64,000 nucleotides of DNA from contig NZ_QXQB01000002.1 in the NCBI RefSeq assembly GCF_003605435.1, positions 868,001 through 932,000 of the forward strand. The letters are read 5' to 3'. Source of the DNA: Paenibacillus pinisoli. GTDB taxonomy: Bacteria; Bacillota; Bacilli; Paenibacillales; Paenibacillaceae. Of this stretch, positions 40,525 through 49,108 are shown piece after piece. The position numbers and the translations under genes are program-made. The notes beneath the pieces were generated by a model. That model was not told the DNA's origin. It made no database searches and saw only the letters and a list, made by a program, of their open reading frames with translations. Every line of letters starts with the position of its first letter. Within the stretch, counting starts at the first letter, position 1.

Positions 40525-41403
40525 ATGATGATTACAACGGAATTGGTTCGCAATCTAATCGATACCCAGTTTCCACAGTGGAGGGATTTAACCATCAAGC
40601 CTGTCGAGAAGTCCGGGCATGACAACCGTACCTATCGGCTTGGCCCCAAAATGACGGTGCGCCTTCCCAGCCATGAGCGATACGCATCTGCTGTTCAGAA
40701 GGAGCAGCTATGGCTGCCCCGCATTCAGCAGCATCTTTCTCTTCCCATACCGGCCCCTCTTGCCTTGGGACAGCCTACAGATGAGTATCCCCTCCCCTGG
40801 TCCGTCAATCGATGGATTGAAGGCGATACGGTTACGCATGGCAATATCTATAGTGAGAACCAATTCGCCGATGATCTCGCTTCTTTCTTGCAGGAATTGC
40901 AAGCGATCGATGCAAGCGACGGCATCCCTGCTGGTGTGCAAAACTTTCATCGCGGAGGCAATCTTGCAGTCTACGATGGCGATACAAGATCGGTCATCAA
41001 GGAGCTTGGTGGCCAATATGATCGGAAGCTTCTAGCCGAGATATGGGAATTGTCCCTCTCCTCCAGCTGTCAATCCGCTCCACGCTGGGTACATGGCGAT
41101 GTTGCTGTAGGCAATTTGCTCGTACAGAACGGACGTCTGTCCGGCGTGATTGATTTTGGCACCATGGGCACCGGCGATCCTTCGAGTGACCTTGTGATGG
41201 CTTGGAACTTCTTCCACGAAGAGAGCCGGGCTGTATTTTTCAGCAAAATGAATGTGGATGCAGATACCGTTAACCGGGCGCGAGGCTGGGCCCTGTGGAA
41301 AGCGCTCATCACCTATGCCTGGAATGAGAAAGACTCGGAGCTCGCACGCTGGGGCAAGCGAGTGATGGATGTTATTTTGCAAGAATATAGACAAAGGTAC
41401 TAG
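40525..41403 (+). CDS. Aminoglycoside phosphotransferase (APH)-family kinase
   Basis: The product has about 292 residues. It has the Brenner-type kinase motif WVHGDVAVGNLLVQNG (HGDxxxxN, near residue 190) and VIDFGTMGTGDPSSDL (DFG-like metal-binding loop, near 210). The N-lobe holds SGHDNRTYRLGPKMTVRLPS. The family covers aminoglycoside, macrolide and sugar or choline kinases, so resistance cannot be assumed. Start choice is weak: GTG at 40516, ATG at 40525 and 40528 are all possible, with GGTGA five bases before 40525. It is monocistronic with a clear terminator. Confidence 0.85.
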   Translation: MMITTELVRNLIDTQFPQWRDLTIKPVEKSGHDNRTYRLGPKMTVRLPSHERYASAVQKEQLWLPRIQQHLSLPIPAPLALGQPTDEYPLPWSVNRWIEGDTVTHGNIYSENQFADDLASFLQELQAIDASDGIPAGVQNFHRGGNLAVYDGDTRSVIKELGGQYDRKLLAEIWELSLSSSCQSAPRWVHGDVAVGNLLVQNGRLSGVIDFGTMGTGDPSSDLVMAWNFFHEESRAVFFSKMNVDADTVNRARGWALWKALITYAWNEKDSELARWGKRVMDVILQEYRQRY

Positions 41404-41420
41404 GGCTGGACTAACACAAC

Positions 41421-41460
41421 AAACCCATCAGAATCCTGCGATTTTGATGGGTTGTTTTTT
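41421..41460 (+). terminator. Terminator of the APH-family gene
   Basis: AACCCATCA and TGATGGGTT arms, then GTTTTTT, 20 bases after the stop. Confidence 0.8.
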
Positions 41461-41472
41461 GATGGGCCGCTA

Positions 41473-42678
41473 TCAGCTTTTGGCCTGTTCAGGCACTTCG
41501 CTGCGAATCAAGCAGGCGGCTATGAAGCCGATACCGAGTATTAGCGCCAGCACAACAAAGATGAGCGGGTAGCTGCCCATTCTCATGGACTGTATGGAAA
41601 TAATGGGTCCCAGGCTTGTTCCCGCAAACAAGATAAACGTATACACCGAGACAGCGATGCCACGCGATTGGCCGCCGAGCTGGCCGACGAGCGATATGAG
41701 AGAAGGCGTCGCAATGGCGATGCCCGCGATAAAGACCACACTTACCGTAACGAGCAGCGGCAGGACAGAAATTAACCCCGAGGCAGCTAGGGCAATCATC
41801 GCTAGCAATAACCCCCCTCTTAATACCGTCAGCGCACCGAAACGCCCCGCAAGCCGCCCCGCATAAGGCGAGACAAGCATCCCCAATACGCCAAAGGAGC
41901 GAATATATAGAATCTCCCCTTGGCTCAGACCGAATGTCGAACTGCTCAAATACGAACCAAGCACGGTCGACATGCTAACAAAGGACATCAGCAGTACGAA
42001 TGCCGCCAGATAAGCTAACAATAGGCTTTTACGGGCCAACACTTTCCTCATGTTGCGAATGGGCTCCAAGATGCTGGCGCCGGCATGCTGAACTTCCCCT
42101 TTCGGAAGGAGCCTCGCAACAAGAACAGCGGTAACCGCATAGACTGCAGCCAGTAAATAAAAGATCGCATTCCATCCATAATGCTGGCTGATGCTCCCGC
42201 TTACGACTTGACCGACAATACCCGCGACCAGAAAGCCCGTACTTATAAATCCAATAGCGGTCACCCGTTTTTGTGCTGGATACATCTCCACTGCATAAGC
42301 AAGTGCAACAGGGGAAAATGTCGCTGCGGCCGCCCCCTGCAGCCACCGGAGTATGATCATCCATGAAAACTCCTGAACTACGCCGAGCAGCAAAGAAATC
42401 AAAGTCAGCGCGATCAAGCCGATAAAGATTACTTTCTTGCGGCCGTATTTATCGGATACTGCGCCATAGACAAGACAGCCCAAGGCAAATCCCAAAGAGA
42501 ACACACTGCCTGCAGCTGCAGCCTGCGTGGAGGATACCCCGAAGGTATCCGAGAACATGGAAATAAGAGGAATCGTGACGTACAGGCTAGACATGACCAC
42601 CATGCCTGCCCAGCACAAAATAGCTGTCATAATCGGATAATTTCGTTTAGGGTGTTTGGTTGTTATTGCTTGTGTCAT
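41473..42678 (-). CDS. Major facilitator superfamily drug/metabolite efflux transporter
   Basis: The 401-residue product has twelve membrane segments. The MFS loop 2-3 motif is YGAVSDKYGRKKVIFIGL near residue 75. The motif LQGAAAATFSPVALAYAVE near 115 matches drug/H+ antiporters of the YceI/Bcr-like group (motif C region GFISTGFLVAGIVGQ). GAGGTG precedes the ATG. It lies 189 bases after a MarR regulator on the same strand, with two MarR-operator-like sites in that gap, so it is the likely regulated efflux pump. Confidence 0.9.
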   Translation of the reverse strand: MTQAITTKHPKRNYPIMTAILCWAGMVVMSSLYVTIPLISMFSDTFGVSSTQAAAAGSVFSLGFALGCLVYGAVSDKYGRKKVIFIGLIALTLISLLLGVVQEFSWMIILRWLQGAAAATFSPVALAYAVEMYPAQKRVTAIGFISTGFLVAGIVGQVVSGSISQHYGWNAIFYLLAAVYAVTAVLVARLLPKGEVQHAGASILEPIRNMRKVLARKSLLLAYLAAFVLLMSFVSMSTVLGSYLSSSTFGLSQGEILYIRSFGVLGMLVSPYAGRLAGRFGALTVLRGGLLLAMIALAASGLISVLPLLVTVSVVFIAGIAIATPSLISLVGQLGGQSRGIAVSVYTFILFAGTSLGPIISIQSMRMGSYPLIFVVLALILGIGFIAACLIRSEVPEQAKS

Positions 42679-42743
42679 AAGAACACCTCTTTCTTTATGA
42701 TTCAGTCCTTGTTGCTGCGGGCTTTGCCAGAATGCGATTTGAT

Positions 42744-42758
42744 AAGATAATCTAACTA
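42744..42758. promoter_or_regulatory. MarR operator-like site 1
   Basis: AAGATAATCTAACTA, identical to site 2 at 42836-42850 and related to the palindrome upstream of the MarR gene. It lies 66 bases upstream of the MFS start. Confidence 0.6.
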
Positions 42759-42834
42759 CATACTCAAAAGGGGTTATTATTCTGCTACCATGGCGCTTCC
42801 CATCCTTCAGACCATTTTCTGAAACCCCGTATAG

Positions 42835-42850
42835 TAAGATAATCTAACTA
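42835..42850. promoter_or_regulatory. MarR operator-like site 2
   Basis: TAAGATAATCTAACTA directly after the MarR stop, in the presumed MFS promoter region. Confidence 0.6.
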
Positions 42851-42866
42851 GTTGTCCAAAAAAAAT

Positions 42867-43421
42867 TTATCGCCCTCCTCCCATTCGTTTTTCCACTATG
42901 CCATGCAATTTAATCAAAAGCTTTTCGGCGATGACTCGCTCCTCTTGGGACAAGCCATCAAACAGAGAAGCGCAAGTAGACCAAAAGGTTGGCAGAACTT
43001 GCTTCACTAATGCGCGGCCTTCCTCCGTTATCCTCACATGAATCATCCGGCGATCTGCCTCGCTTTGAATACGGATAATCCATCCCCTCTTCTCGAGCCA
43101 GTCCAGCAGTGCCGTTACCGAGGCCCGTCTGATCCCCAGTCTGTCTGCAAGGCCGGAAGGGGTAATAAGCTCTCTCCCCTCATGCAGAACAAGCAGGAGC
43201 AATAGATCCAGCTTACTCTCTGAAATGCCGTAAGGGGCCAAATCGCCGTCCATGACATCTAGAACGTTGTCACTCAGCCACAGCATAAGCAACCCCATAT
43301 GAGCCGATTTACGTTCCGTATCTTCGGCAGCCGTCTGATTCATGAGCTCTAAATAAGGCTCTACACCGAGTGCAGGCAGTTGTTGATCCATTGCCTGCTC
43401 TTTCGTTCTTTTTTTTCTCAT
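42867..43421 (-). CDS. MarR-family transcriptional regulator
   Basis: The 184-residue product has an N-terminal extension of about 30 residues before the MarR fold. The winged helix is GLADRLGIRRASVTALLDWL with wing QSEADRRMIHVRITEEGRAL near residues 130-145. It most likely represses the MFS pump downstream and itself, released by ligand binding. GAAGGAG precedes the ATG. Three copies of a TTAGAT-type site flank the gene. Confidence 0.9.
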   Translation of the reverse strand: MRKKRTKEQAMDQQLPALGVEPYLELMNQTAAEDTERKSAHMGLLMLWLSDNVLDVMDGDLAPYGISESKLDLLLLLVLHEGRELITPSGLADRLGIRRASVTALLDWLEKRGWIIRIQSEADRRMIHVRITEEGRALVKQVLPTFWSTCASLFDGLSQEERVIAEKLLIKLHGIVEKRMGGGR

Positions 43422-43440
43422 TCCATTCTCCTTCGCAACT

Positions 43441-43458
43441 AATTAGAATATCTAACTA
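43441..43458. promoter_or_regulatory. MarR operator-like site 3 (palindrome)
   Basis: AATTAGAATATCTAACTA contains TTAGA-ATA-TCTAA, a perfect dyad, 20 bases upstream of the MarR start. It is the most symmetrical of the three sites. Confidence 0.65.
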
Positions 43459-43498
43459 AAAGAAACTTATCATAAATGATGAGACTTTGCAAGTAATA

Positions 43499-43543
43499 GA
43501 AAAAAGGCTTAATCGCCTGGGTATCCAAGGATTAAGCCTTTTG
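43499..43543 (-). terminator. Terminator of the second SLH protein gene
   Basis: AAAAGGCTTAAT and ATTAAGCCTTTT arms with a 17-base loop, followed on the minus strand by TTCTATTAC after six Ts. Confidence 0.8.
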
Positions 43544-43551
43544 TACGCTAA

Positions 43552-46500
43552 TTACTTTTCAATGATATCAAGCTTCTGCAAGGTTCTGATAAGCACTGTC
43601 GCCGCTTGAGCCCTTGTCGTTTCCCCTTTAGGATTAAACGTCTCTTCGCTCGTACCCGTCATGATGCGGAGTTGGATCAGCAATCGGATGGCCTCGATAT
43701 GAGCCGGATCCATAGCTTCAGCATCCTTATAACCATCCACGCTTATGGTCCCTTTGGTAACCGAATTCGCTTCAAGCTTCACGGCAGCCGCAAGCATGCT
43801 CGCCATTTCCTCGCGCGTAAGCGGCTGATTAGGCATAAAGACATCGCCTTTCGCAAAACCGAGCAGACCCAGCTCCTTCGCTTTGGCAACGAAGCTGTAA
43901 TACCAGTCCCCTTGCTTCACATCATCATAAGACGTTGGCTCGCTGGAAGAGGTGCCGCGTCCCAATGCGCGAACCAGCATAGCGGTGAATTCCGCTCTTG
44001 TCACAGCCCGGTCCGGTACAAATGTCTGCTTACTCACGCCTTCCACCAGCTTTTTCGCTGCGGCTAGCTCAACCATCGACTGGCTCCAGTGCTGTTGCAA
44101 ATCAGTAAAGCTTACTTTGTTGTCAGCCACCACATACACGCTGTTAGAGTAGGAGCTGATCGAGGCATACCAGACATCTTCGATCTGGACCATCTTGGCA
44201 GGAACAAATTCGAATACGCCGGTTGTCTCGTTATAACGGAATGCTCCCCACTGTTCAGGCAGAGCGTTCAACGTTCTTGGCATCGGAATCAATCGATTCA
44301 GCGCTTGGCTGAATGTGTCCGCAACGCCGAGCGGCTCTCCCGTGCTGGTATTCAGGATTTCAAGCTTGAAATCTACAAGGGCCCCCATTACCCCTCCATC
44401 CGGCAAGCCCTTCTCCAATGCTTGCTGGAGCTTCGAGTCCCCCGACCTATCCGTCAGTGTAATGCCGAAGCTGATTTCATCGAGTCTCATGGCATGCTTC
44501 GCGAGCAGCGCTTCAAGTCCGGGGATGAGCGATGCTAATTGAACCGGAATGCGGTAGCTGCCATAAGGCGTCTTGATTTCTAGCAAAAAGCTGGCGTTCG
44601 CGCCTCTAAATCCCGTTAATACGGATGCCGGGATACGAGCCGCGGCCACACCGTCTTTTGGCGTAACATTCAAAACTGCAGTTGGTTTCGAAGTGTCGAT
44701 CGTATCGGGGTCAACCCATCGGTCGCCTAAGTCAATGAGCGGTCCCGGTTGGTTCCCGGCAGGAACGCTCACGCCGCCTGCTCGCGTCACACGGACAGAA
44801 TAGGTCTTGGTTGTTGTTCCATCCTGTGCTGTGACCACAATTGTAATCGTGCTGGAGCCTATTGGCAGCGGGATCGGACCAAAGGCATTGCCGCTAGTCG
44901 CCGAGTTCCCGTTCACTTTCACAGTAGCAGTACTGCTCGCCGATGTTGGCGTTACACTGAGCGAGGTTACACTGTTGGCTACAGACGAAGTGTAAGATGT
45001 TGTACCCGGTGCAAATGGAATATCCAAGGTTCCGCTGCTCATGGTCAGGCTGCTCAACGTTGCATCTGCTGAAGGCGCACGAGTTACAGTAATGTTGTAT
45101 GTCCTGGTTGTCATACCATCCTCAGCTGTGACGATAATCGTAATGGGATTCGGACCAACTGCCAATGGGACCGGTCCATAAGCGCTGCCGTTCGTCGCCG
45201 CATTTCCGTTCACAGTCAACGTTGCCCGGTACGAATTAAGGCCTGTTACTTCTATGGATTCTATCGAGTTAGCAACATTCGCGGAATACTCTGTATCCGC
45301 CGGATCAAATGTTTCATTCAGAGGACCCGAACTAATGGACAACGCGCTTAATGCCGCATCTGTATGACGCGCTTTCGTAACTTTAATTGTATAGGCTCGC
45401 ACACTATTATTTTCCGCCGTTACATCCACAGAAATATAGTTGTCTCCTGTCGCCAATGGAATATCTTCAGAAGCATCGCCGCTTGTTACCGCTACATGAT
45501 TAACTTGTACAGTAGCCGACGTATTAGCTAATACAGGGGTGACTGCAATGGAGTCAACGCTGCCTCCTACAACAGCACTATACTCTAGGATATCTGATGA
45601 AAATGGAAAAGGAACCAAAGCGCCTTCGCTGATGGTTAACGCAGACAAGCGGTTGTCAGGCGAGCCGATCGTTAGCTTCTTTACTTGGTTATTAGCAGGC
45701 ACAATCTGGGATTCTTGGCTTACATATAGCGCTCCTGATTGGTCCAGTGCTATATCATTAGAAGCTAAACCAGGTGTCGGGTTATGGAAATATGTCGCGT
45801 CCACATCCAAATTCTTATTTAACCTAGTAACGAGACTGCTGCCGTTCCTACTCGCCGCATACAGGTATCCGTCAACTCCAATTCGAAGCCCTCTTGGATA
45901 ATCGAGATTTATCACTCGTTCAACCGAGCCGCTTGGTGTAACTTTCATAATGGTTTCGGCACTTTGACTGCTAATATATACCCCCGAGGTATCAGCAGCC
46001 AGCCCCGTAGGCGACTGTAGTGCAGTGGTCATCGCCGGGTCCGGATCCAGATCGTCTGACCAAATGGCAGGCGTACTTAAGCTGCTGAAAGTCGCTGTAT
46101 TGAACTTCAACACTCGATCGTTGTTCGTATCGGCTACATACAAGTCACTGCCTGATATCGCAATCCCTTGAGGGTAAGCTAGCCCCCCGTCCCACTTTAC
46201 ATCTTGAACAAACGAATAACTTGTACCCCAGTATAGAATATGGAATCTGAACAGCTTATTTCTATCGGTTACATACAGATAATTGGGGCCGTCAAACCGG
46301 ACAGCTAAAGGCTGCGAGAAATCCGGACTGAAAATAATTCCTTTACTAACGCCATCTTTATCATAGATATTTACTTTATTATTAATGTGGTCCGCTACAA
46401 ATAAAAAGCCGTTCACCGGGTCAATGTCCATTCCTACCGGAACGCCGTCAAATGAAGGTGGGTCGTCTGCCTCTCCTCCTCCTGTCGTCCAATTGGGTGC

Positions 46501-46608
46501 AGCTGATAATGAGGGACTGTACATCGCCCACGTTGAGAACAATATGGCTGCTGCAAGCGCTGCCGCCAGGTATGATCGCCAACGTATTGGCATCCATTTT
46601 TTGATCAT
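43552..46608 (-). CDS. SLH-domain surface protein with NHL-like propeller and cadherin-like repeats
   Basis: The product has 1018 residues. A signal peptide (cut near SLSAAPN) is followed by an NHL/SMP-type beta-propeller of about six blades (residues 45-315; GMDIDPVNGFLFVADHINNK, GLAADTSGVYISSQS). Then come three cadherin-like beta-sandwich repeats (about 316-409, 411-508, 512-606), each starting LSALTIS or LSSLTMS and ending TY.I.VTRA. A spacer region follows, and three SLH domains (about 833-1018) anchor it to wall polymer. AGAAGGAG precedes the ATG. A surface binding or scaffold role is inferred; no enzyme motif was found. The layout resembles the protein at the left edge, though the middle domains differ. 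Confidence 0.9.
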   Translation of the reverse strand: MIKKWMPIRWRSYLAAALAAAILFSTWAMYSPSLSAAPNWTTGGGEADDPPSFDGVPVGMDIDPVNGFLFVADHINNKVNIYDKDGVSKGIIFSPDFSQPLAVRFDGPNYLYVTDRNKLFRFHILYWGTSYSFVQDVKWDGGLAYPQGIAISGSDLYVADTNNDRVLKFNTATFSSLSTPAIWSDDLDPDPAMTTALQSPTGLAADTSGVYISSQSAETIMKVTPSGSVERVINLDYPRGLRIGVDGYLYAASRNGSSLVTRLNKNLDVDATYFHNPTPGLASNDIALDQSGALYVSQESQIVPANNQVKKLTIGSPDNRLSALTISEGALVPFPFSSDILEYSAVVGGSVDSIAVTPVLANTSATVQVNHVAVTSGDASEDIPLATGDNYISVDVTAENNSVRAYTIKVTKARHTDAALSALSISSGPLNETFDPADTEYSANVANSIESIEVTGLNSYRATLTVNGNAATNGSAYGPVPLAVGPNPITIIVTAEDGMTTRTYNITVTRAPSADATLSSLTMSSGTLDIPFAPGTTSYTSSVANSVTSLSVTPTSASSTATVKVNGNSATSGNAFGPIPLPIGSSTITIVVTAQDGTTTKTYSVRVTRAGGVSVPAGNQPGPLIDLGDRWVDPDTIDTSKPTAVLNVTPKDGVAAARIPASVLTGFRGANASFLLEIKTPYGSYRIPVQLASLIPGLEALLAKHAMRLDEISFGITLTDRSGDSKLQQALEKGLPDGGVMGALVDFKLEILNTSTGEPLGVADTFSQALNRLIPMPRTLNALPEQWGAFRYNETTGVFEFVPAKMVQIEDVWYASISSYSNSVYVVADNKVSFTDLQQHWSQSMVELAAAKKLVEGVSKQTFVPDRAVTRAEFTAMLVRALGRGTSSSEPTSYDDVKQGDWYYSFVAKAKELGLLGFAKGDVFMPNQPLTREEMASMLAAAVKLEANSVTKGTISVDGYKDAEAMDPAHIEAIRLLIQLRIMTGTSEETFNPKGETTRAQAATVLIRTLQKLDIIEK

Positions 46609-46740
46609 TTATTTTTCTCCTTCTTTTAAAATGAATAGATATATGGTTTTCGTTTTACACACTATTAGTCACATTTTACTATAAGCTTTCCAATCCTAAT
46701 AGAAGAAAATGTATAAATTTATCGGTACGAGTCTCTATAA

Positions 46741-46770
46741 AAATAAACCCACTGATGGAGTGGGTTTTAT
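46741..46770. terminator. Bidirectional hairpin in the gap after the SLH gene start
   Basis: AAACCCAC-TGATGGA-GTGGGTTT with T-rich ends on both sides. It probably ends the decayed beta-helix transcript (minus). Confidence 0.6.
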
Positions 46771-46936
46771 GAAGGCACACAGCCATTATTCTATTAAATA
46801 AAGATAATCTCAATCCTGCCATCCCGATCAGTTCAATTTTGTTCCGTATGAGCAGGTTGCCTTCCGAGTGATTCACGTATATCCCGAAAGGTTTGATCTC
46901 CCCGCGGAGTCCTCACATACGGCTAATTTGATTCTC

Positions 46937-47160
46937 TAAGATGCGATGGGACTTCCCGTTAACCATTCGAATGCCGCCGGCAGTAATTTCTGATTGTAAT
47001 GCTTGGCAAGGATACGAAGATTGTTTTTTGCGCCGCTTATCCTCACCGTCTCATGATAAATGCCCCTATGGGACCAGAATAACATCCCCTTCGTTCGCCG
47101 AAGCCACCGCATCTTGAATGACCGTCGGACTGTCCGGGAATACATCTATGATCGCCACCC
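46937..47160 (-). pseudogene. Frameshifted right-handed beta-helix (NosD/pectate-lyase-like) protein fragment
   Basis: One frame reads VAIIDVFPDSPTVIQDAVAS then ANEGDVILVP and stops. The next frame continues RGIYHETVRISGAKNNLRIL. Joined, they form the classic opening of parallel beta-helix proteins (IQDAV.AA..GDVILVPPG.Y.ETV.IS..N.RI.A). A one-base loss near 47072 explains the break. The downstream part ends at a stop after about 25 more codons, so most of the protein is gone. No ribosome binding site is evident. The gap 46609-47269 otherwise holds only two hairpins. Confidence 0.65.
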
Positions 47161-47177
47161 CTATCACCCCTAGATAG

Positions 47178-47206
47178 AAAATGTACTGTCTGTTATTAGT
47201 ACATTC
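47178..47206 (-). terminator. Hairpin after the ABC-F gene
   Basis: AATGTACT and AGTACATT arms with a ten-base loop, then TTTCTATC on the minus strand, 65 bases beyond the ABC-F stop. Confidence 0.5.
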
Positions 47207-47269
47207 TTGTGGGCGTGATAGAGGAACAGGCTGGTGTCTATGGGAAGTTGTCTTTTTTCAATAAACCTA

Positions 47270-48826
47270 TTATGCCAGGCTCTTCATCGACCAGGCCTCT
47301 ACATCCCATGTTTTGGTTACCCAATCCATATAAAAATCAGGTTCATGAGAGACCAGAACGACTGTACCCTTGTAAGCCTTTAACGCTCGCTTCAATTCAG
47401 CTTTGGCGACCACATCCAAATGGTTCGTCGGTTCATCGAACAAAATCCAGTTGCTCTCTCGCATCATCAGTTTACATAGCCGAACCTTGGCCTGCTCTCC
47501 ACCGCTCAGCTGGTTAAGCGAGCGTGTAATATGCTCATTCTTAAGGCCGCAGCGGGCAAGCGCTGCCCGAACCTCGTGCTGATTCATAAAGGAAAATTCA
47601 TCCCATACGTCCTCTAGCGGAGTCATCGTCGGCGCCTTTGCTTCCTGCTCGAAGTAAGCAGGAAATAAATAATCGCCTAGATACGTTTTACCCTCCAACG
47701 GAGCAATAACGCCAAGAATGGTCTTTAAGAGTGTTGATTTGCCGACGCCGTTGCAGCCTACGATTGCGATTTTATCGCCTCGCTCAATGACCATATCCAG
47801 CTTGGGAAGGAGCGGCTTGTTGTAGCCGATGACCATCCCCTCCGCTTCAAATACGGTCTTGCCGCTGGTTCTGGATTCTTTAAAGTTAAAGGTCGGCTTC
47901 GCCGCCTCCTCCGGCTTGTCGATGCGGTCGATACGGTCGAGCTGCTTCTCGCGGCTCTTCGCACGTCCGGAGGTAGAAGCACGCGCTTTGTTTTTTTGAA
48001 TAAATTCCTCTTGCTTCTTAATATAATCCCGTTGCCTCTCATAAGCGTCGATATGCTGAGCTTTATTCAATTCAGCCATCTCCAGAAACTTCTCATAATT
48101 GGCCGAGTAACGCGTCAGCTTCGTAAACTCAAGATGATAGATAACGTTGACGACTTGATTCATAAAGCCTGTTTCATGAGAAATAAGAACAAACGAATAA
48201 GGATAGTTTTTCAGATAGTTAGTCAGCCAGTTAATATGCTCTTCATCCAAATAGTTTGTAGGCTCGTCCAGCAATAAGACGCCCGGCTTCTCAAGCAGCA
48301 GCTTGGCAAGCAGAACCTTCGTCCGCTGACCGCCGCTTAACGCGGCGACATCACGGTCAAGTCCGATCACATTAAGGCCCAAGCCATTGGCCATCTCATC
48401 GACTTTCACATCGATTAAATAGAAATCCCCGATTTCAAGCTCCTCTTGAATTTCTCCCATGCGCTCCAAAAGCTGTTCCAACGTATCAGGGTCGGCATCG
48501 CCCATTTGCGCTGTAATGCCGTTAAGCTCCTCTTCCAATACGAGCAAAGGCAAAAACGCATCCTTCAAGACATCCCGAATGGTTTTGCCTGCTTCCAGCT
48601 TCGTATGCTGGTCCAAATAACCGTAGCGTACACGAGGCGTCCATTCCACCTTGCCTTCGTCCTTCAGCAGCTTGCCTGTCAAAATATTCATAAGAGTAGA
48701 TTTCCCTGTACCATTCGCGCCAACCAGCCCGACACGCTCTCCCTCAAGCAAACGGAACGACACGTTTCTAAACAATACCCGATCGCCAAACGTATGTGAT
48801 AATTGCTCAACCGTTAACAAGCTCAT
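47270..48826 (-). CDS. ABC-F family ATPase
   Basis: The 518-residue product has two ABC cassettes without membrane domains. Cassette one has GANGTGKST and LSGGQRTKVLLAKLL with LLLDEPTNYLD; cassette two has GCNGVGKST and LSGGEQAKVRLCKLM with LFDEPTNHLD. Between them is a charged linker (QRDYIKKQEEFIQKNKARAS) of the type that reaches the ribosomal P-site region. ABC-F proteins act on ribosomes in translation or in protection from antibiotics; which applies is unclear here. GGAGATAAATAAAA precedes the ATG. TGGTACAAT (extended -10) lies about 70 bases upstream. Confidence 0.9.
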   Translation of the reverse strand: MSLLTVEQLSHTFGDRVLFRNVSFRLLEGERVGLVGANGTGKSTLMNILTGKLLKDEGKVEWTPRVRYGYLDQHTKLEAGKTIRDVLKDAFLPLLVLEEELNGITAQMGDADPDTLEQLLERMGEIQEELEIGDFYLIDVKVDEMANGLGLNVIGLDRDVAALSGGQRTKVLLAKLLLEKPGVLLLDEPTNYLDEEHINWLTNYLKNYPYSFVLISHETGFMNQVVNVIYHLEFTKLTRYSANYEKFLEMAELNKAQHIDAYERQRDYIKKQEEFIQKNKARASTSGRAKSREKQLDRIDRIDKPEEAAKPTFNFKESRTSGKTVFEAEGMVIGYNKPLLPKLDMVIERGDKIAIVGCNGVGKSTLLKTILGVIAPLEGKTYLGDYLFPAYFEQEAKAPTMTPLEDVWDEFSFMNQHEVRAALARCGLKNEHITRSLNQLSGGEQAKVRLCKLMMRESNWILFDEPTNHLDVVAKAELKRALKAYKGTVVLVSHEPDFYMDWVTKTWDVEAWSMKSLA

Positions 48827-48904
48827 TTTTATTTATCTCCATTCATGTAAGCACCGTAGTTAAAATATATATCCCTTGATTTGCTCGTATCATTGTACCA
48901 CAAA

Positions 48905-48942
48905 TAAAAACGCACCGATTCTCTAAGAAGACAATGCGTTAC
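48905..48942 (-). terminator. Hairpin upstream of the ABC-F gene
   Basis: AACGCA / TGCGTT with TTCT / AGAA inside, then TTTTTATTTG on the minus strand. The LacI gene already has a stronger terminator at 49025-49061, so this one may belong to an ABC-F leader if transcription starts further up. Antibiotic-responsive leaders with a terminator are common for resistance-type ABC-F genes. Confidence 0.45.
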
Positions 48943-49024
48943 ACCTGAGGAAAAACATGATTAGAGGAGCCAATTACGGGGTAAGTTAAAATGAACTCGC
49001 AGCAGGTATCTGGTTTATATCCCA

Positions 49025-49061
49025 ATAAAAAAGCCTGAACGACCGCTGGTCACTCAGGCTG
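49025..49061 (-). terminator. Terminator of the LacI-family gene
   Basis: AGCCTGA and TCAGGCT arms with inner GACC/GGTC pairing, followed by TTTTTTATTGGG on the minus strand. Confidence 0.8.
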
Positions 49062-49108
49062 GTTGGAACAAACATCCGTTCAAGGGAACGACCGATGGAG
49101 TTAACGTT

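Noticed and set aside
46679..46876. 65-codon minus-strand frame
   Set aside because: Contains a terminator hairpin, has no RBS and no protein-like pattern.
48845..48897. 16-codon leader peptide (MIRANQGIYILTTVLT) before the ABC-F gene
   Set aside because: Its ATG overlaps the likely -10 box and has no RBS.
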